Shown: positions 6,826 to 14,760, counted from the stretch's first letter. The stretch: 30,395 bases of DNA from SpSt-28 sp044343155 (GCA_044343155.1 JAVZSS010000005.1:1-30395); one strand, 5' to 3'. Made by a program: numbers and translations. Notes: generated by a model not told the origin, from the letters alone.

Positions 6826-7755
6826 ATGGTAGAAAACAAAAAAATTAAAGATTTAGATATTACTCAAAATGATAGTATAGAATCTCTGTTTGAAAAAATG
6901 GAAAAGATGGGTGGATTCCAAGGTAGATATTTAGCTTATTCAGCTAAAATACTAGAAGAAATGATTAAATCTAAAGACACCTTAAAAATAATTTCTTTCC
7001 CAGCTTGTATAATTGCTACTGGTGTTAGGGGTATAATAAAAGATATGATTAAAAGGAAATGGTTTGATTTGGTAATAACAACTTGCGGTACTTTGGATCA
7101 TGACATTGCTCGATGTTTTGAAGATTATTATGAGGGGGAATTTAACTCTGATGATATAGAATTGCATAAAAAGGATATACATAGGTTAGGCAATATTTTT
7201 ATTCCAAAAAAATCTTATGGAATAATAATCGAAGAAAAAATGAAAAAGTGGTTACCTGAAATATATGAAAGTAATAAAAATATTTCTACATATGAATTTT
7301 GTTGGGAAGTCGGAAAAAGATTAAATGAAAGTTCTATCTTATATTGGGCAGAAAAAAATAAAATTCCAGTAATAATTCCTGGAATAACTGATGGTGCTGT
7401 AGGTTATCATCTATGGGAATTTTGGCAAGAAAAAAAAGATTTTACAATTAATATATTAAAAGACGAGCAACTAATTAGTGATTTGATATGGAATGCTAAA
7501 AAAAGTGGAGCATTAATATTAGGTGGAGGTATTTCTAAACATCATGTAATATGGTGGAATCAATTTAAAAACGGCTTAGATTATGCAGTCTACATATCAA
7601 CTGCTGTAGAATGGGATGGTAGTTTAAGTGGAGCCCAAACTAGAGAAGCAATATCTTGGGGAAAAATAAAAGAAAAAGCAAAAGAAGTAAATGTTTATTG
7701 TGACATTACTGTTGCTCTACCTTTTCTGTTTTACTACCTTATTAGAAAAGTGTAA
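6826..7755 (+). CDS. dys: Deoxyhypusine synthase
   Basis: Transfers the aminobutyl group of spermidine to a lysine of aIF5A, using NAD. 309 residues. GGFQGRYLAYSAKI near the start, TTCGTLDHDIAR (86-96), IPGITDGAVGYHLW (184-197) and GGGISKHH (233-240) follow the family. The catalytic lysine is K238, which in other members forms the enzyme-substrate imine. The start at 6826 is chosen over a TTG at 6793: the longer version would begin upstream of the TATA element, while 6826 is the right distance from it. It stands alone on the plus strand. Confidence 0.95.
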   Translation: MVENKKIKDLDITQNDSIESLFEKMEKMGGFQGRYLAYSAKILEEMIKSKDTLKIISFPACIIATGVRGIIKDMIKRKWFDLVITTCGTLDHDIARCFEDYYEGEFNSDDIELHKKDIHRLGNIFIPKKSYGIIIEEKMKKWLPEIYESNKNISTYEFCWEVGKRLNESSILYWAEKNKIPVIIPGITDGAVGYHLWEFWQEKKDFTINILKDEQLISDLIWNAKKSGALILGGGISKHHVIWWNQFKNGLDYAVYISTAVEWDGSLSGAQTREAISWGKIKEKAKEVNVYCDITVALPFLFYYLIRKV

Positions 7756-7758
7756 AAT

Positions 7759-7917
7759 TTATATTCCTAGGCCCCATCTTTCTATTTCATCATAATCATA
7801 AATACTGTCAATAGATGGCTTTTCTGGCTCATATTTTATTTCTCTATATTCTTCAAGTATTTCTCTTATTTTTTCTTTGATTTTTAGACTATAAGACGAC
7901 TCCGAATCTTCACCCAT
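7759..7917 (-). CDS. Small acidic protein of unknown function (52 residues)
   Basis: A 52-residue frame from the ATG at 7917: it begins MGEDSESSYSLKIKEKIREI and ends DEIERWGLGI. It is acidic, with one predicted helix (10-30) and a tyrosine- and aspartate-rich tail. A G-rich stretch (GGGGGTAT on its strand, about 7926-7933) lies upstream, and TATA-like DNA sits at 7957-7966. It ends 3 bases from the convergent deoxyhypusine synthase. Codon use looks like its neighbours. I do not recognise the family; it could be lineage-specific. It is the only coding candidate in 7756-8006. Confidence 0.5.
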   Translation of the reverse strand: MGEDSESSYSLKIKEKIREILEEYREIKYEPEKPSIDSIYDYDEIERWGLGI

Positions 7918-8006
7918 CTTCCCATATACCCCCGATAAAAAATATGCAGCATTTGAGTATATAAATTTTAACTAAGAGTTTACAAATATTTAATATTTAA
8001 ATAAAT

Positions 8007-8080
8007 GCGCCAGTCGTCTAGCCTGGTTAGGACACGAGCTTGCCAAGCTCGGAGCCCGGGTTCAAATCCCGGCTGGCGCA
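8007..8080 (+). tRNA. tRNA-Gly(GCC)
   Basis: 74 bases. The acceptor stem GCGCCAG/CTGGCGC is followed by discriminator A. The anticodon arm is CGAGC-TTGCCAA-GCTCG with anticodon GCC at 8042-8044, and the T arm contains GGTTCAAATCC. No intron and no encoded CCA. AT-rich TATA-like DNA (ATATTTAATATTTAAAT) lies just upstream at 7986-8002. Confidence 0.97.
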
Positions 8081-8099
8081 TTCAAATTTCTATAAAAAT

Positions 8100-9644
8100 C
8101 TATCTTTCTAATATAAACCTTTTTTTAGCAATTTCACTATCCGAAATACTTTGAATTAACATTTCCCTTTTACCGCCATAACCTATTACAGTTTCTTCAT
8201 TCAAAACCCTAATTGCATTACTTAACCTCGATTCACTATTAGAAAAAATAGTCATTATTTTTTCTCCCTTTTTAACAACATCTCCAACTTTCTTATACAA
8301 TCTTATTCCTGCGCCCTTATCTTGAGGTGAACCAGCTACTCTAGCAACACTAGCAATACCACCATTGTCAATCCAAAGTATATAGCCATCTTTCTCACTA
8401 ATTAAATCATAGGAAAATTTACCATATGGAATATCCTCTGGCTTTATATTTGGATTTCCGCCTTGAGCTTCTATTATCTCCCTCATTTTTCTTTCAGCTT
8501 TTCCAGTTTTAAGAATATCAAAAGCGATTTCTTTTCCATTTTCAATTCCAACCATTCCAAGCAAAATTCCCGCAATATTTATAACTTTATCAATTTGGTC
8601 TTCCACAATTTTTTTCTCGAATAAAATTTCCAAGGCCTCTCTAGCTTCCAAACCAGCGCCAACATTAAATCCAATTGGTTGTTCCCCATATGTTATAGCA
8701 ACTTTTGTTTCTATTTTAAGGTAAGAGCCAAGCTTTATAAAATCCTTAGCTAATATCTGAGCATCTCCTATGGTTTTTATTTTTGCCCCTCTACCTGTAG
8801 GAATATCTATTACTAACTTATTAGCTCCAACTGCCATTTTTTTAGCCATTATAGATGGGAATAAAAGTGGATCTATTTCTAGAGGATATTCAACTCTAAT
8901 AAAAATATCATCGGCCGGAGCTAAATGAAGTGAACCTCCCCAAACTAAACACCCATTTGTTTTCTTTACCACATTTCTCATTTCTTCTAAGGATAAATTA
9001 ACTGGCATAAAAGTTTCTACTTTATCAGCAGTTCCGGCTGGAGATGTGATTGCCCTAGAGGAAGTTTTTGGAATTTTATAACCAAGAGAAGCTATTATTG
9101 GAACCAAAAGAATACTTGTCTTATCACCAATTCCCCCGCCAATAGAATGCTTATCAAGAATAATTTTTTCATCTAGTTCTAATTTTTCTCCAGTTTCAAC
9201 CATAGCTCTACTTAAAGAAGCTGCTTCTTCTAAACTTAATCCAAAAGCATATAATCCAACGACAAAACTAGTAATTTCACCTTCTGTTAATTTACCTTCA
9301 ACTACATCTTTAACTATCTCATAAAATTCTTCATATTCTAACTTCCTTCCTTTAAGTTTTTTCTTTATAAAAGATAAAGACTTTGGATATTCACAAACTT
9401 CTACATTTACTTCTTCTCCATTTTTAGCACCTAAAACTTTTGACAGCTCAAAATATATTCCAATTTCTCCTTTTTTAACTATAGCCTCAGTTATATTTGG
9501 AATTGCGACATAAGATCTTTCTTTATATGTAACTTTTAATCTTGGAGGTAATGTTGTACCTAATTCTTCTAAATCTTCCTTATTCAATATAACTACTGGC
9601 TTACCACCAGATTTTAAATCTAAATTTTTAACCTTAAGTAGCAT
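8100..9644 (-). CDS. deoA: AMP phosphorylase
   Basis: Cleaves AMP with phosphate to give adenine and ribose-1,5-bisphosphate, the first step of archaeal nucleotide salvage into RuBisCO. 514 residues. An extra N-terminal domain of about 85 residues separates it from ordinary thymidine phosphorylase (about 430). The catalytic domain has KHSIGGGIGDKTS (165-177), SSRAITSPAGTADKVETF (195-212) and GRGAKIKTIGDAQ. The C-terminal part ends with the swivelling domain DNGGIASVARVAGSPQDKGAG. It is the last gene of a probable four-gene run with RuBisCO and ribose-1,5-bisphosphate isomerase, and that context supports AMP rather than thymidine as substrate. Confidence 0.95.
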   Translation of the reverse strand: MLLKVKNLDLKSGGKPVVILNKEDLEELGTTLPPRLKVTYKERSYVAIPNITEAIVKKGEIGIYFELSKVLGAKNGEEVNVEVCEYPKSLSFIKKKLKGRKLEYEEFYEIVKDVVEGKLTEGEITSFVVGLYAFGLSLEEAASLSRAMVETGEKLELDEKIILDKHSIGGGIGDKTSILLVPIIASLGYKIPKTSSRAITSPAGTADKVETFMPVNLSLEEMRNVVKKTNGCLVWGGSLHLAPADDIFIRVEYPLEIDPLLFPSIMAKKMAVGANKLVIDIPTGRGAKIKTIGDAQILAKDFIKLGSYLKIETKVAITYGEQPIGFNVGAGLEAREALEILFEKKIVEDQIDKVINIAGILLGMVGIENGKEIAFDILKTGKAERKMREIIEAQGGNPNIKPEDIPYGKFSYDLISEKDGYILWIDNGGIASVARVAGSPQDKGAGIRLYKKVGDVVKKGEKIMTIFSNSESRLSNAIRVLNEETVIGYGGKREMLIQSISDSEIAKKRFILER

Positions 9645-9675
9645 TCATTTTATTTTAAAATCTTAAATTAAAAAT

Positions 9676-10065
9676 TTATTGAGGTATACAAAACCCATTA
9701 ACACATTTACAATAAAAGTTCGGTTTTGGAGACTTTATCTTCATACAAAGAATTCCCTCAACATCACAAATTATTATAGAATTTTTCCCTATGCATTCCC
9801 ATTGAGCTCCAGCATCTTCAGGACAGCAGTTAATTGAAGCTATAAAACAATCTTCATCTCTATTACAACTATAATCAATCTTTATAGTTGTTCCTAATCT
9901 TTCTTTTTCTAAAGTGAGGTTAATTCCTCCAAAAGGTGAAATGAGCACATACTTTTCCTCTCTTTCAATACTAATTTTAAACAAATATAAGGCAATAAAA
10001 AACAGAACGAAAAAAACTAAAATTAAAAAATATAAAACTTTTTTATTTTTTCTTATATTCTTCAT
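9676..10065 (-). CDS. Membrane-anchored cysteine-rich protein, unknown
   Basis: 129 residues. A basic start (MKNIRKNKK) is followed by one hydrophobic helix (10-29), so the rest should lie outside the membrane. Residues 66-127 hold ten cysteines: 67, 73, 80, 81, 91, 100, 107, 119, 121 and 126, in patterns CNRDEDC, NCCPED and CKCVNGFC. An even number and no CxxC-CxxC pair suggest a disulphide-bonded domain rather than a zinc site. It starts 4 bases after the RuBisCO stop and ends 31 bases before AMP phosphorylase, in the middle of a metabolic operon to which it has no obvious link. I do not recognise the family. The DsbA-like protein at 1282-2304 could help fold it. Confidence 0.7.
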   Translation of the reverse strand: MKNIRKNKKVLYFLILVFFVLFFIALYLFKISIEREEKYVLISPFGGINLTLEKERLGTTIKIDYSCNRDEDCFIASINCCPEDAGAQWECIGKNSIIICDVEGILCMKIKSPKPNFYCKCVNGFCIPQ

Positions 10066-10069
10066 ACAC

Positions 10070-11359
10070 TCACACAGGTTTCATATTTTTCCATAATTCT
10101 AAAGCTATTTTTAATTCTTTATGAGTTTTTGCATAATCTTCTAATGGTATTCTATTTTTATATGCTTCAACAGCTTGAACAACCGCCCTAGCTCCAGCCT
10201 CAATCCCCATAGGATGACCAAAAATTCCACCACCAACTTGAACAACAATATTTGTAGTTTTGTAAATTTCAAACAATTCTGGTAAAATACCTGGATGTAA
10301 TCCGCCAGAAGCTACAGGCAATATTGGTTTTATATGATACCAATTTTGGTATAATCTTAAACCAAAAATTTCTTTAACTTCTTTTTCAGAAATAGCTTCC
10401 TTTATGGCTAAAACTTCATTTTCCCTACTTTCCAATTTACCAATAACGGTTCCAATATGAATTTGATCCACACCCAAAATTCTCATAAGTTTTGCTAAAA
10501 ACAACATACTCATTCCATGTTTTTCGTTTCTAGTGAATATTGCATGCATTGCTCTATGTCCATGAATTGCCATTTTATATTCTTTAGCAATTTCTGTAGC
10601 TGTTTGTACTGCTGTAAATCCAGAAACAACTACATCTAGCATAAAATATCTAAAACCGTAATCACGAATTAGTTCTATTCTTTTAATCATTTCTTTTAGA
10701 GTTGATGCAGTAACATTTATAAAAGCATCTTTAGGTTTTCCTGTTTCTTTTTCTGCCAAATCTCTATATTTAGCTAAAAGCTTAACTCTCTTTTCAAACT
10801 TATTGAATTTTTGTGAAGCTAAATTTTCATCATCTTTTATTACATCTAAACCTCCTCTCCATAACATATAACCAATTTTTGCATGCTCTTTATGACTAAA
10901 TCCAACTTTTGGTTTAGGAACACTTGCTAATATTGGACCCTCTTTTCTCCTGAATATTTTACTTATAGCTTCAACTCCACAATAAGCCCCTTTGTAATAT
11001 CTTAAAAATTTTTTTGGAAAAGTAGCATCTATTAATCTCAAATTCTTTACGGCCTTCATGCCAAAAATATTTCCAGCTATTCCGGATAATAAATTAGGTA
11101 TTGAAGATGGCTCAAAAAGCTCTAATGGATATGCAATTTTAACTAAATTGCCTTTAATTTCAAAAACTCTAGCCTTAAGTTTTTCCACTCTTTTTGGAAA
11201 AAATTTTAAATCACTCCAAGTTCCACAAGAAGACTCACTAGCAACTCTAGCTGCGGCTTCTTTAATTGTAATTCCCTTATTTGGTTCTACTCTAAACAAA
11301 ACAACTAAATCATTTTCATAAGGTTCATATTTCAAATCTAAAAAATCTTCATATTTCAA
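10070..11359 (-). CDS. rbcL: Ribulose-1,5-bisphosphate carboxylase, type III
   Basis: 429 residues, typical of archaeal form III. It adds CO2 to ribulose-1,5-bisphosphate, giving two 3-phosphoglycerates. All key parts are present: GTW (46-48), N97, PKPK with K149 and K151, GGLDVIKDDE with carbamylated K175 and metal ligands D177 and E178, HGHRAMH (266-272), loop 6 lysine K308 in GKLES, SGGLHPG (351-357) and GGGIFGHPMG. No active-site change is visible, so the enzyme should work. Its start overlaps the isomerase gene by 11 bases, which implies coupled translation. Together with AMP phosphorylase it forms the AMP pathway, not a Calvin cycle. Confidence 0.97.
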   Translation of the reverse strand: MKYEDFLDLKYEPYENDLVVLFRVEPNKGITIKEAAARVASESSCGTWSDLKFFPKRVEKLKARVFEIKGNLVKIAYPLELFEPSSIPNLLSGIAGNIFGMKAVKNLRLIDATFPKKFLRYYKGAYCGVEAISKIFRRKEGPILASVPKPKVGFSHKEHAKIGYMLWRGGLDVIKDDENLASQKFNKFEKRVKLLAKYRDLAEKETGKPKDAFINVTASTLKEMIKRIELIRDYGFRYFMLDVVVSGFTAVQTATEIAKEYKMAIHGHRAMHAIFTRNEKHGMSMLFLAKLMRILGVDQIHIGTVIGKLESRENEVLAIKEAISEKEVKEIFGLRLYQNWYHIKPILPVASGGLHPGILPELFEIYKTTNIVVQVGGGIFGHPMGIEAGARAVVQAVEAYKNRIPLEDYAKTHKELKIALELWKNMKPV

Positions 11360-12179
11360 ACAACCACCTATATTCTTTTTTTACTTCCTGAATAAAAGTT
11401 TCAGGCTTAAGAACTCCAAGCTCACATATTATTGCAGTTATAAGATTTGGATTTATCTTATCAAATACATAATTCCAAATCTTAACTCCTTTGGGAGGAT
11501 TTTCCCAAACTTCTTTTTCTGCTCTTTTTTCAATTTTTACGTCAAATCCGAAAAACGTTAACGGATCGAATTTTAAAGAATGAGTAACCACATAAACCGG
11601 AACATCATACTTATTTGCTATTTCAGCAAACATTTCACTTCCAACCTTATTTATAATTATTCCTTCCGAAGTAATTGCATCACATCCTATCATCATTAAA
11701 TTAGATCTTTTTATTGCATATCTTCCAGCAGAATCAACAAAAAGTGTTACTGGAATTTTATAACTAGATAATTCCCTTGCTGTTATTCTTCCTTGGTAAA
11801 AAGGTCTTGTTTCTGTAACAAAAACTTCAAAATTTTTACCTTCATCTTTAGCTTTCCTCAAAACAGAAACTACAGTAGAAGAATGACAATGAGTATATAC
11901 TTTATAACCATTTTTAATCTTATTACTTCCAAATTTTTCAATTTTTTCTCTATCTTTATCTAACTTTTCTAAAATTTCACTTGCATTTCCAAATTTTTCT
12001 AAATATTTTAACACATTTCTTAACATTGGTTCTGTTGGGCGAGTTGAAATTAGTTTTTTTGTTGCCAATTTTTTATTTTTAGATTTTTCCCATGCAATTA
12101 TTGCAGCTCTTGCTATATTTTCCGCTCCCTGTATTTTCATGCTTTTTATATCTCTAACAGTTTTTTCCAAAAAATCCAT
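11349..12179 (-). CDS. e2b2: Ribose-1,5-bisphosphate isomerase
   Basis: Member of the eIF2B-alpha/methylthioribose-1-phosphate isomerase family; converts ribose-1,5-bisphosphate to ribulose-1,5-bisphosphate for RuBisCO. 276 residues, about 45 shorter than the Thermococcus enzyme at the N-terminus. The catalytic pair is C98 (THCHSS) and D167 (GCDAIT). Their spacing of 69 equals that of Cys133 and Asp202 in the Thermococcus kodakarensis enzyme. TETRPFYQGR (122-131) and INKVGS also match. First gene of the AMP-pathway run. It begins 33 bases from the divergent pcm start. A true eIF2B-like factor is less likely given the context. Confidence 0.92.
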   Translation of the reverse strand: MDFLEKTVRDIKSMKIQGAENIARAAIIAWEKSKNKKLATKKLISTRPTEPMLRNVLKYLEKFGNASEILEKLDKDREKIEKFGSNKIKNGYKVYTHCHSSTVVSVLRKAKDEGKNFEVFVTETRPFYQGRITARELSSYKIPVTLFVDSAGRYAIKRSNLMMIGCDAITSEGIIINKVGSEMFAEIANKYDVPVYVVTHSLKFDPLTFFGFDVKIEKRAEKEVWENPPKGVKIWNYVFDKINPNLITAIICELGVLKPETFIQEVKKEYRWLFEI

Positions 12180-12212
12180 ACAAGATATTAGTTTGAAATA
12201 AAAAATTAAATC

Positions 12213-12875
12213 ATGAAAAAAGAAGAGCTAATAAAATATTTAAAGGAACAAGGTTTTATAAGATCTGATAAAGTTGAAAAAGTGTTTAGAAAAGTTGATA
12301 GAGAAAAATTTGTTCCAATTGAATTAAAAGAACAAGCCTACTATGATACTCCATTACCAATACCTGGTGGGAATACAATTTCTGCTCCGCATATGCACGC
12401 TATTTGCTTAGAAGAGCTTAATTTAAACAGAGGGGAAAAATTTCTTGAAGTTGGTGCTGGAAGTGGAATTCTTTTAGCTTATGCATATGAAATTATAAGA
12501 AAAAGAAACTGTGTATATGGAATTGAAATAAACAAAGAAACTTACAGTTTTGGATTAGAAAATCTGAAAAGAAGTGGTTATTTGAATAAAGTCGAGTTAA
12601 TTTTAGGTGATGGAACACTTGGTTTACCAAGTAAAGCACCTTTTGATAAAATTTTAATTAGCGCATCTGCACCTGACATACCACCACCATTATTACACCA
12701 ACTAAAAAATGGAGGTATACTACTTTGTATTATAGGTTCCCCCTATGGAGAACAATATCTTGTAAAGGTTATAAAAAAGAGTGAAAATGAAATAGAGAAA
12801 AGGGTTTTGATGCCAGTTATCTTTTTACCACTTAAAGGAAAATTTGGATGGAAAGATGGGGAGGCTGGGATTTGA
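12213..12875 (+). CDS. pcm: Protein-L-isoaspartate O-methyltransferase
   Basis: Repairs damaged aspartate and asparagine in proteins by methylating isoaspartate with S-adenosylmethionine. 220 residues. AYYDTPLPIPGGNTISAPHM (42-61) is the substrate-binding signature, LEVGAGSGILLA (78-89) is the SAM loop, and the GDGTLGLP stretch follows. The family normally finishes at about GKFGW; the last residues KDGEAGI are extra. They arise because the frame runs 19 bases into the antisense tRNA-Pro gene and stops at a TGA in its T arm. The start is 33 bases from the divergent isomerase. Confidence 0.93.
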   Translation: MKKEELIKYLKEQGFIRSDKVEKVFRKVDREKFVPIELKEQAYYDTPLPIPGGNTISAPHMHAICLEELNLNRGEKFLEVGAGSGILLAYAYEIIRKRNCVYGIEINKETYSFGLENLKRSGYLNKVELILGDGTLGLPSKAPFDKILISASAPDIPPPLLHQLKNGGILLCIIGSPYGEQYLVKVIKKSENEIEKRVLMPVIFLPLKGKFGWKDGEAGI

Positions 12876-12930
12876 ACCCAGATTCCTGGCGCCCAAGGCC
12901 AGCGTCCTAACCAAGTTAGACTACCTCCCC
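12857..12930 (-). tRNA. tRNA-Pro(UGG)
   Basis: 74 bases. Acceptor GGGGAGG/CCTCCCC with discriminator A. Anticodon arm CTGGC-CTTGGGC-GCCAG, anticodon TGG at 12895-12893. T arm CTGGG-TTCAAAT-CCCAG. No intron, no encoded CCA. Last of three tRNAs in a row on this strand. Its 3' part overlaps the end of pcm by 19 bases. Confidence 0.97.
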
Positions 12931-12932
12931 GT

Positions 12933-13030
12933 TGGGGCTGCTGGGATTTGAACCCAGATTAGCCGGTCTCTTCATTGTTCAGAGCTCCATTACTGGAGCC
13001 GGCCGTCCTACCTGGTTAGACTACAGCCCC
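12933..13030 (-). tRNA. tRNA-Trp(CCA) with a 25-base intron
   Basis: 98 bases with intron. Acceptor GGGGCTG/CAGCCCC, discriminator A, T arm CTGGG-TTCAAAT-CCCAG. The anticodon stem GCCGG/CCGGC encloses 32 bases: a 7-base loop CTCCAG+A, which gives anticodon CCA (12996-12994), plus an intron at 12968-12992 after position 37. This is the usual archaeal intron site for tRNA-Trp. The mature loop CTCCAGA equals that of other archaeal tRNA-Trp. Only 2 bases separate it from tRNA-Pro. Confidence 0.93.
12968..12992 (-). other. Intron of tRNA-Trp
   Basis: 25 bases between positions 37 and 38. The bulge-helix-bulge that the splicing endonuclease needs can be drawn only with one mismatch (C34 against A). 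A stronger rival hairpin, GCTCCA-GTAA-TGGAGC, pairs the anticodon with the intron and has a GNRA-type loop. It is too short to carry the C/D guide RNA known from introns of some archaeal tRNA-Trp genes. Confidence 0.8.
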
Positions 13031-13066
13031 ACTTATAACTATTTTATTATAGCAAAAATTAAAAGT

Positions 13067-13138
13067 TGGGTCCGTTGGGAGTTGAACCCAACCCTCCGCC
13101 GTGTGAGGGCGGCGTCCTAACCGCTAGACTACGGACCC
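13067..13138 (-). tRNA. tRNA-Val(CAC)
   Basis: 72 bases. Acceptor GGGTCCG/CGGACCC, discriminator A, anticodon arm CCGCC-CTCACAC-GGCGG with anticodon CAC at 13105-13103, T arm TTGGG-TTCAACT-CCCAA. No intron, no encoded CCA. First of the minus-strand tRNA cluster; 36 bases separate it from tRNA-Trp and 35 from the divergent dut start. Confidence 0.97.
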
Positions 13139-13173
13139 ATAGCTTTTTTTATCTAATCTAAAAATTAAATTTA

Positions 13174-13692
13174 ATGATACTATCTGACAAAGAAATAGAG
13201 GAAAGAATTAAAAAACAAAAATTAATTGAAAATTTTATAGATTTAGAAACACAACTACAGCCAGCTAGCTTTGATTTAACTTTAGACGAAGTTTTTTCAC
13301 TAGAAAGCGAGGCAATAATAGATTTTGATAATAAAGAAAGAAAATTACCAATATATGCTAAGCTCTCTTTACAACAAGATTATTATTTTCTAAAAAAAGG
13401 GGCATATCTAATAACATTCAACGAAATAGTTAATATTCCTGAAGATTTAATTGGTCTACTGAGAGCTAGATCTAGTTTAATAAGAAGTGGTGCTGTAGTT
13501 TTTTCTTCTCTATGGGATCCTGGATACTCTGGAAAAAGTAATTGCTTACTAGTAGTTTTTAATGAAAATGGAATAAAGTTGAAAAGAAATGCTAGAGTTG
13601 CACAAATGATATTTTTGAAACTGGATGAAATGCCAAAAAAACTTTATTCTGGGGTTTATCAAAAGGAAGGCATATCTAAGAAAGTTCTTTAA
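13174..13692 (+). CDS. dut: dUTP diphosphatase / dCTP deaminase family protein
   Basis: 172 residues. LQPASFDLTL (28-37) and RARSSLIRSGAVVFSSLWDP are the family motifs. The trimeric fold either deaminates dCTP or hydrolyses dUTP, keeping uracil out of DNA. dCTP deaminases carry a catalytic glutamate shortly after the WxDPG-like motif; here the stretch reads LWDPGYSGKSNCLLVVFN without one. It more closely resembles the archaeal dUTPase branch, so dUTPase is favoured. Its end overlaps the convergent eS27 gene by 17 bases. Confidence 0.8.
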   Translation: MILSDKEIEERIKKQKLIENFIDLETQLQPASFDLTLDEVFSLESEAIIDFDNKERKLPIYAKLSLQQDYYFLKKGAYLITFNEIVNIPEDLIGLLRARSSLIRSGAVVFSSLWDPGYSGKSNCLLVVFNENGIKLKRNARVAQMIFLKLDEMPKKLYSGVYQKEGISKKVL

Positions 13693-13870
13693 CTAATTTT
13701 GCTTCTTTTAATTTAGCTTTTCCACCTGTAGGCTCAGCTAAAACAGCACCACAATTTAAACATTTTACTACAGTAGATGGTTTATTAAAAATTATCTGAT
13801 TTTGCTTACATTTCTTACAATTAACTAGCCAAAATTTGCTTCTTGGAAAATCTATTAAATTTTTCTTCAT
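13676..13870 (-). CDS. rps27e: Ribosomal protein eS27
   Basis: 64 residues. Small-subunit protein with a four-cysteine zinc site: C18, C21, C37 and C40 (NCKKC and CLNC), followed by GAVLAEPTGGKAKL, which is the family signature. It lies 34 bases after eL42 on the same strand, the common archaeal order. The 3' end overlaps the dUTPase-family gene by 17 bases in convergent orientation. Confidence 0.96.
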   Translation of the reverse strand: MKKNLIDFPRSKFWLVNCKKCKQNQIIFNKPSTVVKCLNCGAVLAEPTGGKAKLKEAKLVKELS

Positions 13871-13904
13871 AAAAAACCTATATGTAAATATAAAATAAAA
13901 ATTT

Positions 13905-14189
13905 TTATTCTACTTCAACCAATTGGAACTTTTTAGCCCTCCATCCAGGTATAGAATGTGCTTTTTTGCATTCTTGGCAGGTTAATTTTAAGTTAACTCT
14001 TTTAACACTCTTTTCTCTATTCTTAGGATTTTCCTTAGGAAAACTACCATAACCCTTCATCTTTCTTAAGAATCTCCTTTGTCCTATAGAGAGTGTTCTT
14101 CTAGGTTTTTTCTTAACTAATTCAACCTTATGTATAGTATGCTTTTTACAATAAGGGCAATGCGTTCTAATAGTTTTAGGGAACTTCAT
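13905..14189 (-). CDS. rpl44e: Ribosomal protein eL42 (L44e)
   Basis: 94 residues, normal length. Begins MKFPKTIRTHCPYCKKHT; zinc site from CPYC (11-14) and CQEC (about 76-79). The basic middle RRFLRKMKGYGSFPKENP is diagnostic; it lines the ribosomal E site. It follows GINS after 32 bases and precedes eS27, so replication and ribosomal genes are in one same-strand block. Confidence 0.97.
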   Translation of the reverse strand: MKFPKTIRTHCPYCKKHTIHKVELVKKKPRRTLSIGQRRFLRKMKGYGSFPKENPKNREKSVKRVNLKLTCQECKKAHSIPGWRAKKFQLVEVE

Positions 14190-14221
14190 TTCTTAATCTT
14201 TAGTTAATTATATTTAAAAGT

Positions 14222-14752
14222 TTATTTTTGTACTTCAAATTCTTCTGCTACTCCTCTTTCAATTAAGTCTTTCATATCTTCATCAGGTAATTTAGCTATA
14301 TCCCCCTTTTTAAACGGACCATAAGTTAAACCATCAGAACCAATAAAAGATGGAAAATCTTGTTTAAAAACAATCATCTTTTCTACTTCTTTTTCACCTT
14401 CAATTATTTTTGATAAACTATTTATAACATCTCTTCTTTTTTTCAAAATTTCACAAATTTTGTAAAAAATTTCTTCTTCCTCTTTTGTTAGATTAATAGG
14501 TTTAGTGCCAATTCTTACATGTATAACAGCAAGATTAAGAATTTTTCTTTCTCTTAGATTAAATATATTTTCCACTATTCTTTTCATATTTCTAACTTCA
14601 AGCTCATCCTTCTTATCTTTAATCATTTTTATTTTTGCTTTAACATAATCCCTAACAAGCTCATAAAAATTGTCTGGTATTTTGGCTAAGTTAGAACTAT
14701 TTTTTTCTTCATTTAATATTTTCTTTAAATAATCAAAACTAATAATTTCCAT
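14222..14752 (-). CDS. GINS replication factor subunit
   Basis: 176 residues. The helical N-terminal A domain covers about 1-120. The small C-terminal B domain starts at about 128 with FKQDFPSFIGSDGLTYGPFK, then KGDIAKLPDEDMKDLIERG, which matches archaeal Gins51/15 proteins. GINS bridges the MCM helicase, the GAN/RecJ-like nuclease and primase or polymerase. It begins 8 bases after the primase stop, an association seen in other archaea. The exact paralogue name (Gins15 or Gins51) is not certain, and no second GINS gene is in view. Confidence 0.85.
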   Translation of the reverse strand: MEIISFDYLKKILNEEKNSSNLAKIPDNFYELVRDYVKAKIKMIKDKKDELEVRNMKRIVENIFNLRERKILNLAVIHVRIGTKPINLTKEEEEIFYKICEILKKRRDVINSLSKIIEGEKEVEKMIVFKQDFPSFIGSDGLTYGPFKKGDIAKLPDEDMKDLIERGVAEEFEVQK

Positions 14753-14760
14753 AATCTTAA

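Noticed and set aside
12932..13120. Plus-strand frame of 62 residues
   Set aside because: It is the antisense of tRNA-Trp and tRNA-Val; the repeated GFEPRL-like and WELNPT-like strings are T-arm sequences read backwards.
12857..13138. Repeated TTGAACCCA-type strings, considered as a direct repeat array
   Set aside because: They are the conserved T arms of three tRNAs, not a repeat or CRISPR array.
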